From positions 434,001 to 498,000 of the forward strand of contig JANQJA010000008.1 in the NCBI GenBank assembly GCA_028281885.1: a DNA stretch of 64,000 nt, read 5' to 3'. A program made the translations under genes and the position numbers. Under the pieces are notes generated by a model. That model saw only the letters and a list, made by a program, of their open reading frames with translations. It was not told the origin of the DNA and did not search any database. Position 1 is the stretch's first letter. Each line of letters opens with the position of its first letter. The stretch comes from Pseudomonadales bacterium (GTDB lineage: Bacteria; Pseudomonadota; Gammaproteobacteria; Pseudomonadales; Azotimanducaceae). Below, piece by piece: positions 52,575-62,337 of the stretch.

Positions 52575-53480
52575 GTGAGGGTGATCAGTATTCTTCTGGG
52601 TACGCTCGTACTGGTGGGTTGCACAGCTTTTCAGACGACGGCCGATGCGCCGCTTTTTGCTGACGACGCGGAGGTGCGCCTGGTGGCGAGTGGCTTTACG
52701 TTTACGGAGGGGCCTGCCAGCGACCGGGCGGGTAACCTGTATTTTTCCGACATCCCCAATAATCGAATTCACTACCTGAGTCGTGAAGGCGATCTGTCGG
52801 TATTTCGTGAAAACAGTAACGCGACCAATGGCATCTTCCTCGATGCTGAGGGCAGACTGGTGGTCTGCGAACGAGGCAACTACGGCGTCCACCATGGTCA
52901 GATTACAAGAATCTCGCCGACGACCGGCGAGGTAAGCGTGCTCGCCGAGCGGTTTCAGGACAAGCGCTTCAACAGTCCAAATGATCTTTGGATAACGCCC
53001 GACGGCGGCATCTACTTCAGCGACCCGCGTTACTTCAATTATGACGGTGTTGAACTGGATGGTTACTACATATTTTATGTTCCGCCTAATAGCGACGATG
53101 TGGTGATTGCGATAGACGATCTCGTGAAACCCAACGGTATTATCGGCAGCCGCGATGGCGAGACGCTGTATGTAGCCGATGCACAGGTTACCTATGCCTA
53201 CGACATCGAGGCGCCTGGGGTTGTCAGCAATCGACGGGTGGCTGCGCCGATGGGCTCGGACGGTATGACGATTGATGACCGGGGTAATCTGTACCTGACC
53301 CGCCGGGGTGTGCATATCTATGTGCCCGGCGGAGAGAAACTGGCGACAATCGAAGTCCCCGAAGCGCCCACCAATGTGACATTCGCGGGCGAAGGACACA
53401 GCACCCTTTTCATTACGGCGATTACTGGACTCTACGCGATCGAAATGAATGTTCGCGGGGAACGACCGATCTGGGAGTAG
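52575..53480 (+). CDS. SMP-30/gluconolactonase-like lipoprotein
   Basis: GTG 52575 follows a GGGGGG run and gives a lipoprotein signal with lipobox LVGC (Cys16). The mature part (about 285 aa) is a six-blade beta-propeller of the SMP-30/gluconolactonase group: FTEGPASDRAGNLYFSDIPNNRI, NATNGIFLDAEGRL, NSPNDLWITPDGGIYFSDP and KPNGIIGSRDGETLYVAD, containing the conserved Glu, Asn and Asp metal ligands. It is probably an outer-envelope lactonase. Convergent with the MFS gene, 4 bp apart. Confidence 0.9.
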   Translation: MRVISILLGTLVLVGCTAFQTTADAPLFADDAEVRLVASGFTFTEGPASDRAGNLYFSDIPNNRIHYLSREGDLSVFRENSNATNGIFLDAEGRLVVCERGNYGVHHGQITRISPTTGEVSVLAERFQDKRFNSPNDLWITPDGGIYFSDPRYFNYDGVELDGYYIFYVPPNSDDVVIAIDDLVKPNGIIGSRDGETLYVADAQVTYAYDIEAPGVVSNRRVAAPMGSDGMTIDDRGNLYLTRRGVHIYVPGGEKLATIEVPEAPTNVTFAGEGHSTLFITAITGLYAIEMNVRGERPIWE

Positions 53481-53484
53481 CTGT

Positions 53485-54714
53485 TTAATCCTCAGAGCGA
53501 AATTCGCGAATCGGTTTCCAGTACCAACCGATCAGGGCGGTGGCTGCAATCGCGATAAAGGCGCCCAGCACCATGGAGTTGGCCGCGCCAATGGCGGCGG
53601 CCCAGAAACCAACCCAGATGGTGCCCACATTGTTGGCGGTCTGTGCCGCGAGGATCATGAGGGAGTGAGCGCGGCCGCGCATGGCGTCGGGTGTTGTCAG
53701 GATCACGGTCGTTTGGCGCACAGCAACGGTGACCGCGTCCGCGGCGCCGAGTGCGGCAATCAATACGACACCAATCCAGAGAGAATTCGCCAAGCCAAAA
53801 CCAAACAGGATGACGCCATAGGCAAAGGACGCGTAGAGCACCAGCATTCCCTTGGCGCGATAGCTGGCAAACATGAGGGCGACAAACGAGCCCGCAATGG
53901 CTCCGGCAGAGTTTGCGGCTCCCAGAAAGCCTGTCGCGCTCGCGCCACCGGCAAACATTCCGAGTGCGAGTACGGGCAATATCTCGCGGTAAAAAGACGC
54001 CATGGTAATACCGGCGTCCAGTAGAAAAAGACCCGGCAGGATCGGGTGCCTGGAGACATAACGTAGCCCTTCCAGTGTCCTTTGAACGGTCGAGGTGTTA
54101 TCTGTGGGATCTTCCCGCTTTGCTCGGCCTGCTGCCTTGATCTGTAATGGCAGACTGGCGGCGAACAGCGCCATGGAACCGGCCAGCAGGAATGCATACT
54201 CGAGACCGGCGGTTGCCGCCACCAAAGCGAACAGCAGAGGTCCGGCAATGGCGGCTGCGTTTGCTGAAGCTGTATCGGTTGATACTGCCAGCATCAGAAT
54301 CTTTTCGGGAATAATAATCGGCAGTAGAGCTGCGCGGGCAGGCCCGGCAAACATCTGTGCGGTGGCGCAAATCGCGATGCCGAGATAGATATGCACAGGA
54401 GACAGCAGATCCTGCAGGTCCAGGATGCCAAGGGTGAGGAGCGTCACGCCGATGGTGGCGTAGGCGATCGTCATTTGCCGTTTGCGGTTGGTGCGATCCG
54501 CCAGCGTGCCTCCCCACAACAGCGCCGGTACCTGCACCACAAGTTGCACGATACCAATGAGCCCAACCAGGATCGCCGATCCGGTTTCGTCCAGTAGCCA
54601 CTGTGCAGTACCGAGGATGCGTATCCACATTACCATGGAGCCGGTCACCATGGCGGTCCATAGCAGGCGATAGTCGCGGTACGTAAAGGCCGTCCAGAAA
54701 CGGTCCAGGTTCAT
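53485..54714 (-). CDS. MFS transporter
   Basis: The 409-residue protein has about twelve membrane helices. The signature loop between helices 2 and 3 (GGTLADRTNRKRQM) and the N-terminal FRDYRLLW-like start (FTYRDYRLLWTAM) fit the enterobactin-exporter (MFS_3) group. It probably exports a small molecule by proton antiport; the substrate is unknown. It stands alone between convergent and divergent neighbours. Confidence 0.9.
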   Translation of the reverse strand: MNLDRFWTAFTYRDYRLLWTAMVTGSMVMWIRILGTAQWLLDETGSAILVGLIGIVQLVVQVPALLWGGTLADRTNRKRQMTIAYATIGVTLLTLGILDLQDLLSPVHIYLGIAICATAQMFAGPARAALLPIIIPEKILMLAVSTDTASANAAAIAGPLLFALVAATAGLEYAFLLAGSMALFAASLPLQIKAAGRAKREDPTDNTSTVQRTLEGLRYVSRHPILPGLFLLDAGITMASFYREILPVLALGMFAGGASATGFLGAANSAGAIAGSFVALMFASYRAKGMLVLYASFAYGVILFGFGLANSLWIGVVLIAALGAADAVTVAVRQTTVILTTPDAMRGRAHSLMILAAQTANNVGTIWVGFWAAAIGAANSMVLGAFIAIAATALIGWYWKPIREFRSED

Positions 54715-54789
54715 GGTTGCTCTCAGGAAATTTGGCGGTCGTCAGAAACGCGCCATTCTACCCGTGGGTAGCATCGGCGTCATGGCCGA

Positions 54790-56403
54790 TTACAGGGGAT
54801 TACCGTGCTCATCCACCGGCCTTAGTTGTAGAAGATCCGGATCAGGATCGGTTTCGTCCGGCACCCAGGGTCTGACACAATCCGGGTCAGCGACACATGA
54901 ATCTGTCAGGTGTTCAAGAAAAGCAACCAGGTACCCGATGCGCTCATCTTGCATTTCGTTCACAGGCAGGGCTGATGCGCCGGCGTCGCGAAGCAGTTGT
55001 AGCTGATCGAGTGCGAGCGATGTATTAGTTTCCAACTGGTCTGTCTGGACGCCAGGTTCCAGCTGATTCAGATCGAAGTTCTCAACGGAGGTCCATGGAT
55101 CGAGATGGTGTCGAATGACATCTTCCAGTGATGCATAAGCACCGGCGTGACCGAACGGGGAAGTCACTGCGACATTGAGTAGGGTAGGCGTTCGGAACGC
55201 ATAACGGTCTTCTGAGAGCCCGGTTTCCCTGAATCGACCAAAATCGTCATTCGTCGTTGAGCCGTTATCGTCGTCCTTACCTCGACCGATCTGTGGCATG
55301 GCCAGCACATGGAATGATTCGTCGGTCATGAAATCGCCGCTATGGCATCCGTCGCAGCCGGCTTCTCCATAGAAGATCAGCGCGCCCAGCTTGGCGTCTC
55401 CACTCATCGCATCGTCGTTGCCTTCGATGTAGCGGCGAAAAGGAGTATCGGTGAATGTCTGCGACTCCATGTAGGCAGCAATTGCGATCGCAATGTTGTC
55501 GTAGGTAATCAGCTCTTCAGCTGTCGCATCTGGCTGATCGAAACCGATGCGAAATTGGGTGAGCCAGTCATTGGCGGGTAGTTCGTTGACGGCCCCCTGA
55601 AATCTCGCTTCCAGATGCGACCTGACAGAATCGTTAGGTTGCCCTTGTTCGAATTCGAACCCTCGCATCTCTACCTCGGGGGTTACGGGGAAGCGAACGA
55701 GTGCGGCTGTGAGGCTGGGGCCGGCGTTCAGGTCGGCTGTTCCAAGTGGTACATCGGGTGTACGGATATCAGGTGAACCTTCCGCAACAGTCTCCAGGCG
55801 ACCGTCATGGAACAACCGTTGTTGCCAGAGACTTATGTTGAATATGGTAGGAGAATTTCGGGGCATGGTGGGCCCGCCATCGAAGCCAGTTGCGCCGGGG
55901 CGATGGCGTCGACCGGGCCCCAGCATGTCGGGGACTTCTGCCGCGACTCCCACGGGCAGGGTCTTGCCGTCGCTGCCACCGAAAGCCGGGTGGTGGCAGG
56001 AACCGCAGGCGGTGTCCATGTCTCCCGAGAGCCCCTGGCTGAAGAACAGCAACATGCCGAGTTGCGGCAGCGGTTCATCGACATGCGGGAACTCCCTTTC
56101 GCCGGCAGGATTCCCTGTAATTCCCTGTTCCAGAACGAGCGATCGGAGCGCCGTGTTTACGGCGGGAGCGTCACTGTTGGCACAGTCTACCCGCGCGCTG
56201 TTGATCTCTGATGATTGAAGCTGACCATCGCGATTGGTATCCGGGCCTGACTCGACTCGAACGCCGCCGAAATCGCAGTTCTCTCCCAGCACGGGGAGTG
56301 ATGTCTCAATACTGAGCTCAGGGACAGGTTCGCTGGAATTGTCATCGTCACTAAAACATCCCGTTAGCAGTGGGAGTAGCAGCCAGGCCAGTCTGTTGGG
56401 CAT
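54790..56403 (-). CDS. Di-haem cytochrome c peroxidase/MauG-like lipoprotein
   Basis: The 537-residue protein has a lipoprotein signal with lipobox LTGC (Cys16). Residues 40-75 carry a small Asp-rich segment (GGVRVESGPDTNRDGQLQSS) similar to one in the lipoprotein at 59656-62145. The catalytic part has two c-type haem sites: CGSCHH at 133-138 and CDGCHS at 350-355, with typical MauG/CCP segments such as PRNSPTIFNI and RTPTLLNVAVT. It acts in the periplasm on peroxide or as an electron-transfer modifier. It is divergent from purU. Confidence 0.9.
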   Translation of the reverse strand: MPNRLAWLLLPLLTGCFSDDDNSSEPVPELSIETSLPVLGENCDFGGVRVESGPDTNRDGQLQSSEINSARVDCANSDAPAVNTALRSLVLEQGITGNPAGEREFPHVDEPLPQLGMLLFFSQGLSGDMDTACGSCHHPAFGGSDGKTLPVGVAAEVPDMLGPGRRHRPGATGFDGGPTMPRNSPTIFNISLWQQRLFHDGRLETVAEGSPDIRTPDVPLGTADLNAGPSLTAALVRFPVTPEVEMRGFEFEQGQPNDSVRSHLEARFQGAVNELPANDWLTQFRIGFDQPDATAEELITYDNIAIAIAAYMESQTFTDTPFRRYIEGNDDAMSGDAKLGALIFYGEAGCDGCHSGDFMTDESFHVLAMPQIGRGKDDDNGSTTNDDFGRFRETGLSEDRYAFRTPTLLNVAVTSPFGHAGAYASLEDVIRHHLDPWTSVENFDLNQLEPGVQTDQLETNTSLALDQLQLLRDAGASALPVNEMQDERIGYLVAFLEHLTDSCVADPDCVRPWVPDETDPDPDLLQLRPVDEHGNPL

Positions 56404-56596
56404 CGGTAAAAGAGTCTTGCTATTGAAACCATAAGTGTAATGGGGATCGGTTCAGGAAAGTAGGGCAGGGCTGTCATAGGTGGCTGGCTCGGCGCGATAT
56501 TGATCTGATTACCTGATTAATCGAGTTGGACCTGCGATGAGTCTGATCGTACTATTACCGGCCCGTCAACGCAGGTATCCAGCGAGTCAACGGCCC

Positions 56597-57436
56597 ATGA
56601 AGTATGTCATCACGCTATCCTGTCCTGACCGGCTTGGCCTGGTTCGAGCCGTATCCGCCTGGCTGTTCGATCAGGATTGCAACATTCTGGAAAGTGACCA
56701 GCTGCGGGAAGAGAGCACGGTCAGGTTCTTTATGCGGGTTCAGTTTGAAGGAGATGTGTCACTGGATCGCCTGGTTAAGACCTTTGCGCCGGTCGCGGGT
56801 GAGTTCGACATGACTTTTGAGATCTGGCCGCTGAACAAGAAGGTAAAGGTGTTGGTGATGGTGTCGAGGCTGGACCATTGCCTGGTTGACCTGCTCTACC
56901 GCGCCCGGACGGGTGAGTTGCCCGTTGAGATCAATCTCATTGTATCGAATCACCAGAAGGCGGAGCGGCTGGCGCAGTCGGAAAGCATCGATTTCCTGCA
57001 TTTGCCGATCACGCCCGAGACAAAACAGGCACAGGAAGCGAAGCTGCTGCAGGAGATCGAGCGTCGCAACATCGACCTGGTGGTGCTGGCGCGCTATATG
57101 CAGATTTTGACGCCCGAGCTGTGTCGCGGCCTGGAGGGTCGGATCATCAATATTCATCATTCCTTCCTGCCAGGCTTCAAAGGGGCACGTCCCTATCACC
57201 AGGCGTTTGATCGTGGCGTCAAGCTGATTGGCGCAACCGCTCACTACGTCACCGAAGAGCTGGATGAAGGTCCGATCATTGAGCAGAGTGTCGAGCGGGT
57301 GGATCATGGCCATGATCCGGCTGACCTTGCCGAGGTGGGGCGAGACATCGAGCGGGTCGTGTTGTCCAAGGCGGTCAGGTTTCATGCGGAGCATCGCGTG
57401 CTGTTGAATGGCAAGCGGACGGTGGTCTTTACCTAA
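56597..57436 (+). CDS. purU: Formyltetrahydrofolate deformylase
   Basis: PurU hydrolyses 10-formyl-THF to formate and THF, supplying formate for purine synthesis. From ATG 56597 the protein has 279 residues, the usual length. It has an N-terminal ACT domain (YVITLSCPDRLGLVRAVSAWL) and a formyltransferase core with VVLARYMQILTPEL, the catalytic INIHHSFLPGFKGARPYHQA and TAHYVTEELDEGPII. The frame is open to 56537, but the extra 20 residues are not family-like. Confidence 0.95.
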   Translation: MKYVITLSCPDRLGLVRAVSAWLFDQDCNILESDQLREESTVRFFMRVQFEGDVSLDRLVKTFAPVAGEFDMTFEIWPLNKKVKVLVMVSRLDHCLVDLLYRARTGELPVEINLIVSNHQKAERLAQSESIDFLHLPITPETKQAQEAKLLQEIERRNIDLVVLARYMQILTPELCRGLEGRIINIHHSFLPGFKGARPYHQAFDRGVKLIGATAHYVTEELDEGPIIEQSVERVDHGHDPADLAEVGRDIERVVLSKAVRFHAEHRVLLNGKRTVVFT

Positions 57437-57501
57437 GTCATTGACAATGGCCGAGCCATGCTAACATTGGTCCGGTCTTCAGGGTTTGTCGTGATAAGAA
57501 A

Positions 57502-58074
57502 ATGGCAAGCGAAAACACCTTCAGGGAATCCATCGCACCTTTACTGAATCGGTGGGGACCCTATCGTCTCACCCGCGATGAGATCACGGAAACCGCGATC
57601 CGTTACTACTGTGAGGTGACGGAGGACGCCAATCCCGTTTACTGGGATGCGGACTTCGCGAGACGCTCGCGCTTCGGCCGCATCATCGCGCCGCCACAGA
57701 TGCTGTTCACGCTCACGCGGCAGCCCTGGTGGTCCCCTGAATATGTGAACCATAAGACCGCATCTGATGCGGCGGCACTTAATCCTGCTGACGTTGCTGT
57801 ATCGACTCCTTCTGTTTTGTCGGTTTGCGAGGACTACGGATACGCCACCAGCACAGTGGCAGGTCAGGAAGTGGAGTACCTGGAGCCTTATGGGCCTGGC
57901 GATGGTCGTATCAAGATTCGCGGGAAGACGATTGATGTGTCCGACGAGAAGATCGTCCGGGTCGGACGAGGTGTGTTCCTGACCAGTATCTCGGAATACA
58001 GGACCGAGGTGGATGATCGGCTGATTGGCCGTTCAACGCTGGTTCTGCTTCGCTACAAGGCAGATGAGGGATAG
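57502..58074 (+). CDS. MaoC-like dehydratase subunit without catalytic His
   Basis: The 190-residue protein has a hot-dog fold related to MaoC N-terminal/FAS1 dehydratase domains: YRLTRDEITETAIRYYCEVTEDANPVYWD and RFGRIIAPPQML. The usual catalytic Asp/His motif (D-x4-H) here reads EDANPVYW, so the His is replaced by Tyr. It is followed at once by a second MaoC-like gene that keeps the His. The pair resembles HadA/HadB or ChsH heterodimers, where only one subunit is catalytic. The partner acyl-CoA is unknown. Confidence 0.85.
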   Translation: MASENTFRESIAPLLNRWGPYRLTRDEITETAIRYYCEVTEDANPVYWDADFARRSRFGRIIAPPQMLFTLTRQPWWSPEYVNHKTASDAAALNPADVAVSTPSVLSVCEDYGYATSTVAGQEVEYLEPYGPGDGRIKIRGKTIDVSDEKIVRVGRGVFLTSISEYRTEVDDRLIGRSTLVLLRYKADEG

Positions 58075-58078
58075 CGCC

Positions 58079-58510
58079 GTGTCGACACACGAGCAAAAAT
58101 CGTGGCATGACATCGACGAGCTGGAAGATATAGGGAGCCTGACGTTTCCCATCACGATGCGGGCGTTGATGATCGATGTTGCCGGAACCCGCGATCTTTA
58201 TCCGATTCACCATGATCGAGATTTTGCGAAACGGAACGGAGCTCGTGATATCTTTGTAAATACGATGTTCTACGAAGGACTGTTTGGTCGTATAGCGACG
58301 GATTGGGCGGGTCCTGAATCTTTTCTGAGAAAACTGAGCTTTCGCATGCAGGGACCCAACTGTCTGGGGGATACGATCGTGTCGCGAGGCTGGGTGACAA
58401 AAAAATATCGGCAGGACGACAGGAAGCTCGTCGATCTGGAAATTCATCTCGATAATGAAATTGAGAAGGATGCGACGGTGGCGAGTCTGACGATTGAACT
58501 GGCCATGTAG
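58079..58510 (+). CDS. MaoC-like dehydratase subunit with catalytic Asp/His
   Basis: The product is about 143 residues from GTG 58079, with GAGGG 8 nt before it; ATG 58064, overlapping the previous gene, is an alternative. The motif GTRDLYPIHHDRDFAK contains the Asp and His expected for hydration of enoyl-CoA. DIFVNTMFYEGLFGRI and the C-terminal beta strands complete one hot-dog domain. It should pair with the His-less subunit encoded 4 bp upstream to form an (R)-specific enoyl-CoA hydratase or hydroxyacyl dehydratase. Confidence 0.88.
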   Translation: MSTHEQKSWHDIDELEDIGSLTFPITMRALMIDVAGTRDLYPIHHDRDFAKRNGARDIFVNTMFYEGLFGRIATDWAGPESFLRKLSFRMQGPNCLGDTIVSRGWVTKKYRQDDRKLVDLEIHLDNEIEKDATVASLTIELAM

Positions 58511-58558
58511 GGTCAGTCCAGATTATCAAGATTCATAGCCTGATCCGGGAGACAGATA

Positions 58559-59623
58559 ATGCCAAAGTTCGTTGCAGTATTTGCAGTGTTGTTGGCGAGC
58601 TTCAGCTGGCCGGTTTATTCGAAAGACAGGGTCGTTGAGTCGGATGCTCATCGGTTTCAGGAAGTTGCGCCGGACGTGTGGCTGGCAACTGGTACAGGCT
58701 CGGTACATACACAGTCCAATTCAATGGTGGTGGTCGGTGCAAACGACACGGTGGTGGTTGACTCTCATGTCACACCCACGGCAGCCCGGGCGCTGATAGC
58801 CTCAATTCGGCTGCTGACGGACAAGCCGGTGCGCTACCTTGTGAATACCCACTATCACTTCGACCATGCCCATGGTAACCAGGCGTTTCCTTCCGACGTG
58901 GAGATCATTGGTCATGAATACACACGGGCAAAACTGAATCTTGAGATCGGCAACGTGCTGCAGGAACGGACATTCCGTGGCTTTACCGACAGGGTACCGG
59001 GCGTGGTCGCCAGGCTGGAGCGACGGGCCGAATCAGCGACCGATCCGGTGGAAAAAGCGGAACTGCTGGAACGTGCGCGGGTGCAGCGAGACTATATGAA
59101 TGCGATCCCCGAAATTCGTCCCACACCACCGAATATTACCCTCGATCGGAAACTGACGATTTACCAGGATCTGGATGAGGGGACGCGGGAAATTCAACTC
59201 TGGCACTTTGGGCGTGCTCACACCGGTGGCGATGTTGTTATCTTTCTACCTGAGGAGAGGATCGTCTATACCGGCGATGTGATGCTGCCGAGACTGGCTT
59301 ACATGGGTGATGCTTTCGTGGAGGACTGGCCGGCGACGCTGGATGGTTTGATGAATCTCGACTTTGATGTCTGGGTGCCTGGCCATGGCGATTTCCAGCG
59401 GGGCAAATCGATGATTCCGCACTTCCAGGCTTACCTTCGTGACATCTTGTCCAGGACCATTGAGTTGCATCGTAAAGGACTGAGCTGGGAGGAAGCAGCG
59501 AAACAGATCGACATGACCGATCACGCGAAAAACTTCCCAAGACATATTAAAGGCCTCGGTGCAGACCCGCGCGCGATACGCCGGATCTATGAGCGGCTCG
59601 ACGCTGGTGAGCTTTCAGAATAA
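58559..59623 (+). CDS. Exported metallo-beta-lactamase-fold hydrolase
   Basis: The 354-residue protein has a signal peptide (cut near residue 21, after PVYS) and the zinc motif NTHYHFDHAHGN with His98, His100, Asp102 and His103. Further ligands are likely in HFGRAHTGGD and VPGHGDFQRG. It is longer than simple MBL enzymes and resembles periplasmic SoxH/quinoprotein-relay-type hydrolases. The substrate is not known. A strong hairpin terminator follows its stop. Confidence 0.88.
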   Translation: MPKFVAVFAVLLASFSWPVYSKDRVVESDAHRFQEVAPDVWLATGTGSVHTQSNSMVVVGANDTVVVDSHVTPTAARALIASIRLLTDKPVRYLVNTHYHFDHAHGNQAFPSDVEIIGHEYTRAKLNLEIGNVLQERTFRGFTDRVPGVVARLERRAESATDPVEKAELLERARVQRDYMNAIPEIRPTPPNITLDRKLTIYQDLDEGTREIQLWHFGRAHTGGDVVIFLPEERIVYTGDVMLPRLAYMGDAFVEDWPATLDGLMNLDFDVWVPGHGDFQRGKSMIPHFQAYLRDILSRTIELHRKGLSWEEAAKQIDMTDHAKNFPRHIKGLGADPRAIRRIYERLDAGELSE

Positions 59624-59649
59624 AAAGGCCGGCGATGCCGGCCCTTTTT
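59622..59649. terminator. Bidirectional Rho-independent terminator
   Basis: GGCCGGC and GCCGGCC form a 7-bp GC stem with a GAT loop, flanked by five A on the left and five T on the right. It therefore ends transcription from the metallo-beta-lactamase gene on the plus strand and from the lipoprotein gene on the minus strand, whose stops lie on either side. Confidence 0.9.
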
Positions 59650-59655
59650 GCGTCG

Positions 59656-62145
59656 TTAGAGGATGTCACCCAGATTCATCAGCTGTGTCTCACCGCTGTT
59701 GTCATCGACGCCGTCATTGTCGTTAACGATCCAGACATTTCCAGAGAGTGTGACAGCCGAGCCTTCGATCTTCTCGGCAATCGGTCCGCCGGGCGTTGCG
59801 AGATTGTCCATCAGGTCGTCCACCAGTGTCTTGGTGACAACATCGCCGTTGTTGAGGCCGGTGACGTCGATTCGATACAGACGTTTGACGCGGGCGTCTG
59901 GTCCGCCCTGGTTGTCACGTTCCAGAACGAGGAACTCGCCGCCACCGAGAGATGTGATATCTGACAGACCAACCCAGCCGCCTGCTGGTGATTCTGGCGC
60001 ATCGAGTTTGTAAAAAAGGAAGCTCCAGCTCTCGCTGGCCACATCGTAGACGCCGATGCGCACATTGTCTTCACCACCCCAAGGTCGCTGGAAGGTGACA
60101 TAGGCGGCGCCGTCGTATTCCGCGATGCCTTCAAAGCCAAAGCGGAACTGGATGGCGTTCATTTCGGCGGGAAGCGTGATGACATCTTCGATCACGCCGC
60201 TGGCATCCGTCTTGAAGATGAAGTTCAGACTGTTGATCGGACGTCCTGCATCGCCAATGGTGCCTGAACCTTCGGAGGCTATCCAGAATCCGCCATCGCT
60301 GGCTTTGGCAATGCCTTCAGGGTCAATGTTAACTGAGCCGTCATCGTTGATCAGCGCATCAAGATCTGCTTCATCAAATACCTCGATCCGGGTCGGGTCG
60401 TCATCAACTACGCCGGGATCAGCCAGGTCGACGGCATCGATGGCAGCGAAAACACCATTGTTATCGAGGACTCTGGTTGCGCTTCGTAACATCGATGGTT
60501 TCTGCGTGATATCAATTTCGAAGATTCTGTTCTGCTGATAGAAGCTGTCTTCGACAGCGTACAGAATGCCGTCAACCAGCGTATCCGCCGCCAGTCCTGA
60601 AAGTGCGCCCCAAGCGATGGGAGCGTCGATGTCTGATTTCAGGGTGGGGTACTGGGGCTCCTGTACATCCAGCTTGTAGATGTTGAGGCCGCCGCGGAAC
60701 TTGTCGCCGCGATCGTCTTCTTCGCTTGAGACGACGAGGAGATTGCGTGAAGGGATCCCCAGGGACCCTTCAGGTCCGAGCGCGGTTGGCAGCACTTGCG
60801 TCAAGGTCGGATTTGCCGCGTCGTTGACGTTGAAGACAAAGACCAGACTGGATCGTTCTGAGTTAACAAACAAGTAACGATCATTGCCATAGGTGCCTAC
60901 TTCAATGTTCTCCGGCTCGTTACCCTTGTTGCCGGAGCGGTCGTCGGGGTAGTGGCCCAGAGCAACAGCAACGTGATCGAGCAGGTTGCCCGAGGTGTAG
61001 ACGATATCGCCGTCGGTGTTGTAGATCGTAAAACCGCGGGTACCGCCGTTCAGGTCGCCTTCGTCCGCTGTTGCGAACAGCTGGTCTGTAATCCACGAAA
61101 CGCCGTCAGCTTCCCGCGGAATGCTGCCTGTTGATTCCGTCAGCGAGATCAGCGCCGGGTCTTCTTCGGTGACGTCGATGTTGGTGATGTTCGCACTGCC
61201 AGCGGAGAAATCGTTAGTGACGGTAGCGCTGGCCAGGTCGATCAGCGCCAGGTGATTGTTCTCCTGCATCGTGACGACAGCCACGTTCTCGGAGTTGATG
61301 TCGATGTATTCTGGTTCCGGATCGGTCGGGAACAGATCGGGCACGCCGGTCAGGCTGACATTGGTTGTTGTCCATGCGTCAGGTGCGCCGGTCATGTCGA
61401 TAACAACGACAAAGCCGGCGGGAAGCTGGGGAGGTTCGCCGTCGCCAAGATCTTCATCGCGTTCATTCTCAATGGCTACCGCTGCATAACGACCGTCCGG
61501 GCTGACAGCGAGGGAGTCGGGCTGGCCGCCCAGGTCAATGGACTGAACGATTGTCTGTGTCGCGACGTCCACAACTTCTAGTGAGCCAGAGGTCGTGATG
61601 AAGTCGGTCGACGTGTTTGCGCCGGCAAGGACGTACCGACCGGCAGTGGCGACTGAAGTCGGTTCACCGGGAAGCGCCAGCAGACCTAAGGCGACAGGGT
61701 TCTCGGGATCAGCGATGTCGACAAAGCCTAGCTGATTGCCCGGACTATCCGTGTAGATGATCGTCAGGCCATCCTCACTGACAGTGGAGATCTCTGCGAC
61801 GGTTTCGGTGTCGTCATCGCAGGCTGCGTCAAATTGCTTGCAGACAGGGAATGTGGCGATTCGGTTGAAGTTGCGCTCGTTGTTGGGCTGGCAGATATAG
61901 GATGTCTCATCAACTTCATCGCTGCTGAGCATGCCATCGCCGTTGTCGTCGATGCCAGAGTTCACCTGAACACCGCCAGAAGGACAGTTGGCGTTGCCTG
62001 CGGCAAGATCTGTCTGTCGAACCAGGCTGCTGAGCCCGGTGGCTCCTGTTGCGCCCGGTGATCCGGTGGAACCTGTGTCGCCGTCCTCGCATGCTGCGAG
62101 CAATAACGTTGTTATCAGTAATAGGATTGCTCTCGTTAAGTTCAC
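59656..62145 (-). CDS. Large phytase-like/choice-of-anchor lipoprotein
   Basis: The 829-residue protein has a lipoprotein signal with Cys19 (LLLAAC) followed by a short collagen-like run (GSTGSPGATGATG). An Asp-rich module (GGVQVNSGIDDNGDGMLSSDEV) resembling a calcium-binding loop comes next, then about 400 residues of beta-propeller (YTDSPGNQLGFVDIADPE, AVSPDGRYAAVAIENERDED). The C-terminal half matches esterase-like phytase domains (GLAADTLVDGILYAVEDS, DPEGIAKASDGGFWIASEGSG, FEGIAEYDGAAYVTFQRPWGG). It probably acts as an outer-membrane phosphatase or esterase. The 192 bp upstream carry no clear motif. Confidence 0.85.
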   Translation of the reverse strand: MNLTRAILLLITTLLLAACEDGDTGSTGSPGATGATGLSSLVRQTDLAAGNANCPSGGVQVNSGIDDNGDGMLSSDEVDETSYICQPNNERNFNRIATFPVCKQFDAACDDDTETVAEISTVSEDGLTIIYTDSPGNQLGFVDIADPENPVALGLLALPGEPTSVATAGRYVLAGANTSTDFITTSGSLEVVDVATQTIVQSIDLGGQPDSLAVSPDGRYAAVAIENERDEDLGDGEPPQLPAGFVVVIDMTGAPDAWTTTNVSLTGVPDLFPTDPEPEYIDINSENVAVVTMQENNHLALIDLASATVTNDFSAGSANITNIDVTEEDPALISLTESTGSIPREADGVSWITDQLFATADEGDLNGGTRGFTIYNTDGDIVYTSGNLLDHVAVALGHYPDDRSGNKGNEPENIEVGTYGNDRYLFVNSERSSLVFVFNVNDAANPTLTQVLPTALGPEGSLGIPSRNLLVVSSEEDDRGDKFRGGLNIYKLDVQEPQYPTLKSDIDAPIAWGALSGLAADTLVDGILYAVEDSFYQQNRIFEIDITQKPSMLRSATRVLDNNGVFAAIDAVDLADPGVVDDDPTRIEVFDEADLDALINDDGSVNIDPEGIAKASDGGFWIASEGSGTIGDAGRPINSLNFIFKTDASGVIEDVITLPAEMNAIQFRFGFEGIAEYDGAAYVTFQRPWGGEDNVRIGVYDVASESWSFLFYKLDAPESPAGGWVGLSDITSLGGGEFLVLERDNQGGPDARVKRLYRIDVTGLNNGDVVTKTLVDDLMDNLATPGGPIAEKIEGSAVTLSGNVWIVNDNDGVDDNSGETQLMNLGDIL

Positions 62146-62337
62146 TCTGAATCCTCGATTGGTTGAAGGTCTGAGGAAACTACAAGAGCGCTTTTAAGGC
62201 TGAATTAACATTGTGAAGGCAATGTGGTGCGTAGTTTATATTTTGTCTGTGGATGAATATCTTTATGTTCCATTGCGAGACGCAATCGGTTACATCGATA
62301 CTCGTTGCATGAATAGATCAGACATTGGGGATAGGAT

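Noticed and set aside
52377-53399. Minus-strand ORF of 340 codons
   Set aside because: Antisense to the SMP-30-like lipoprotein, which has a signal peptide and conserved metal ligands.
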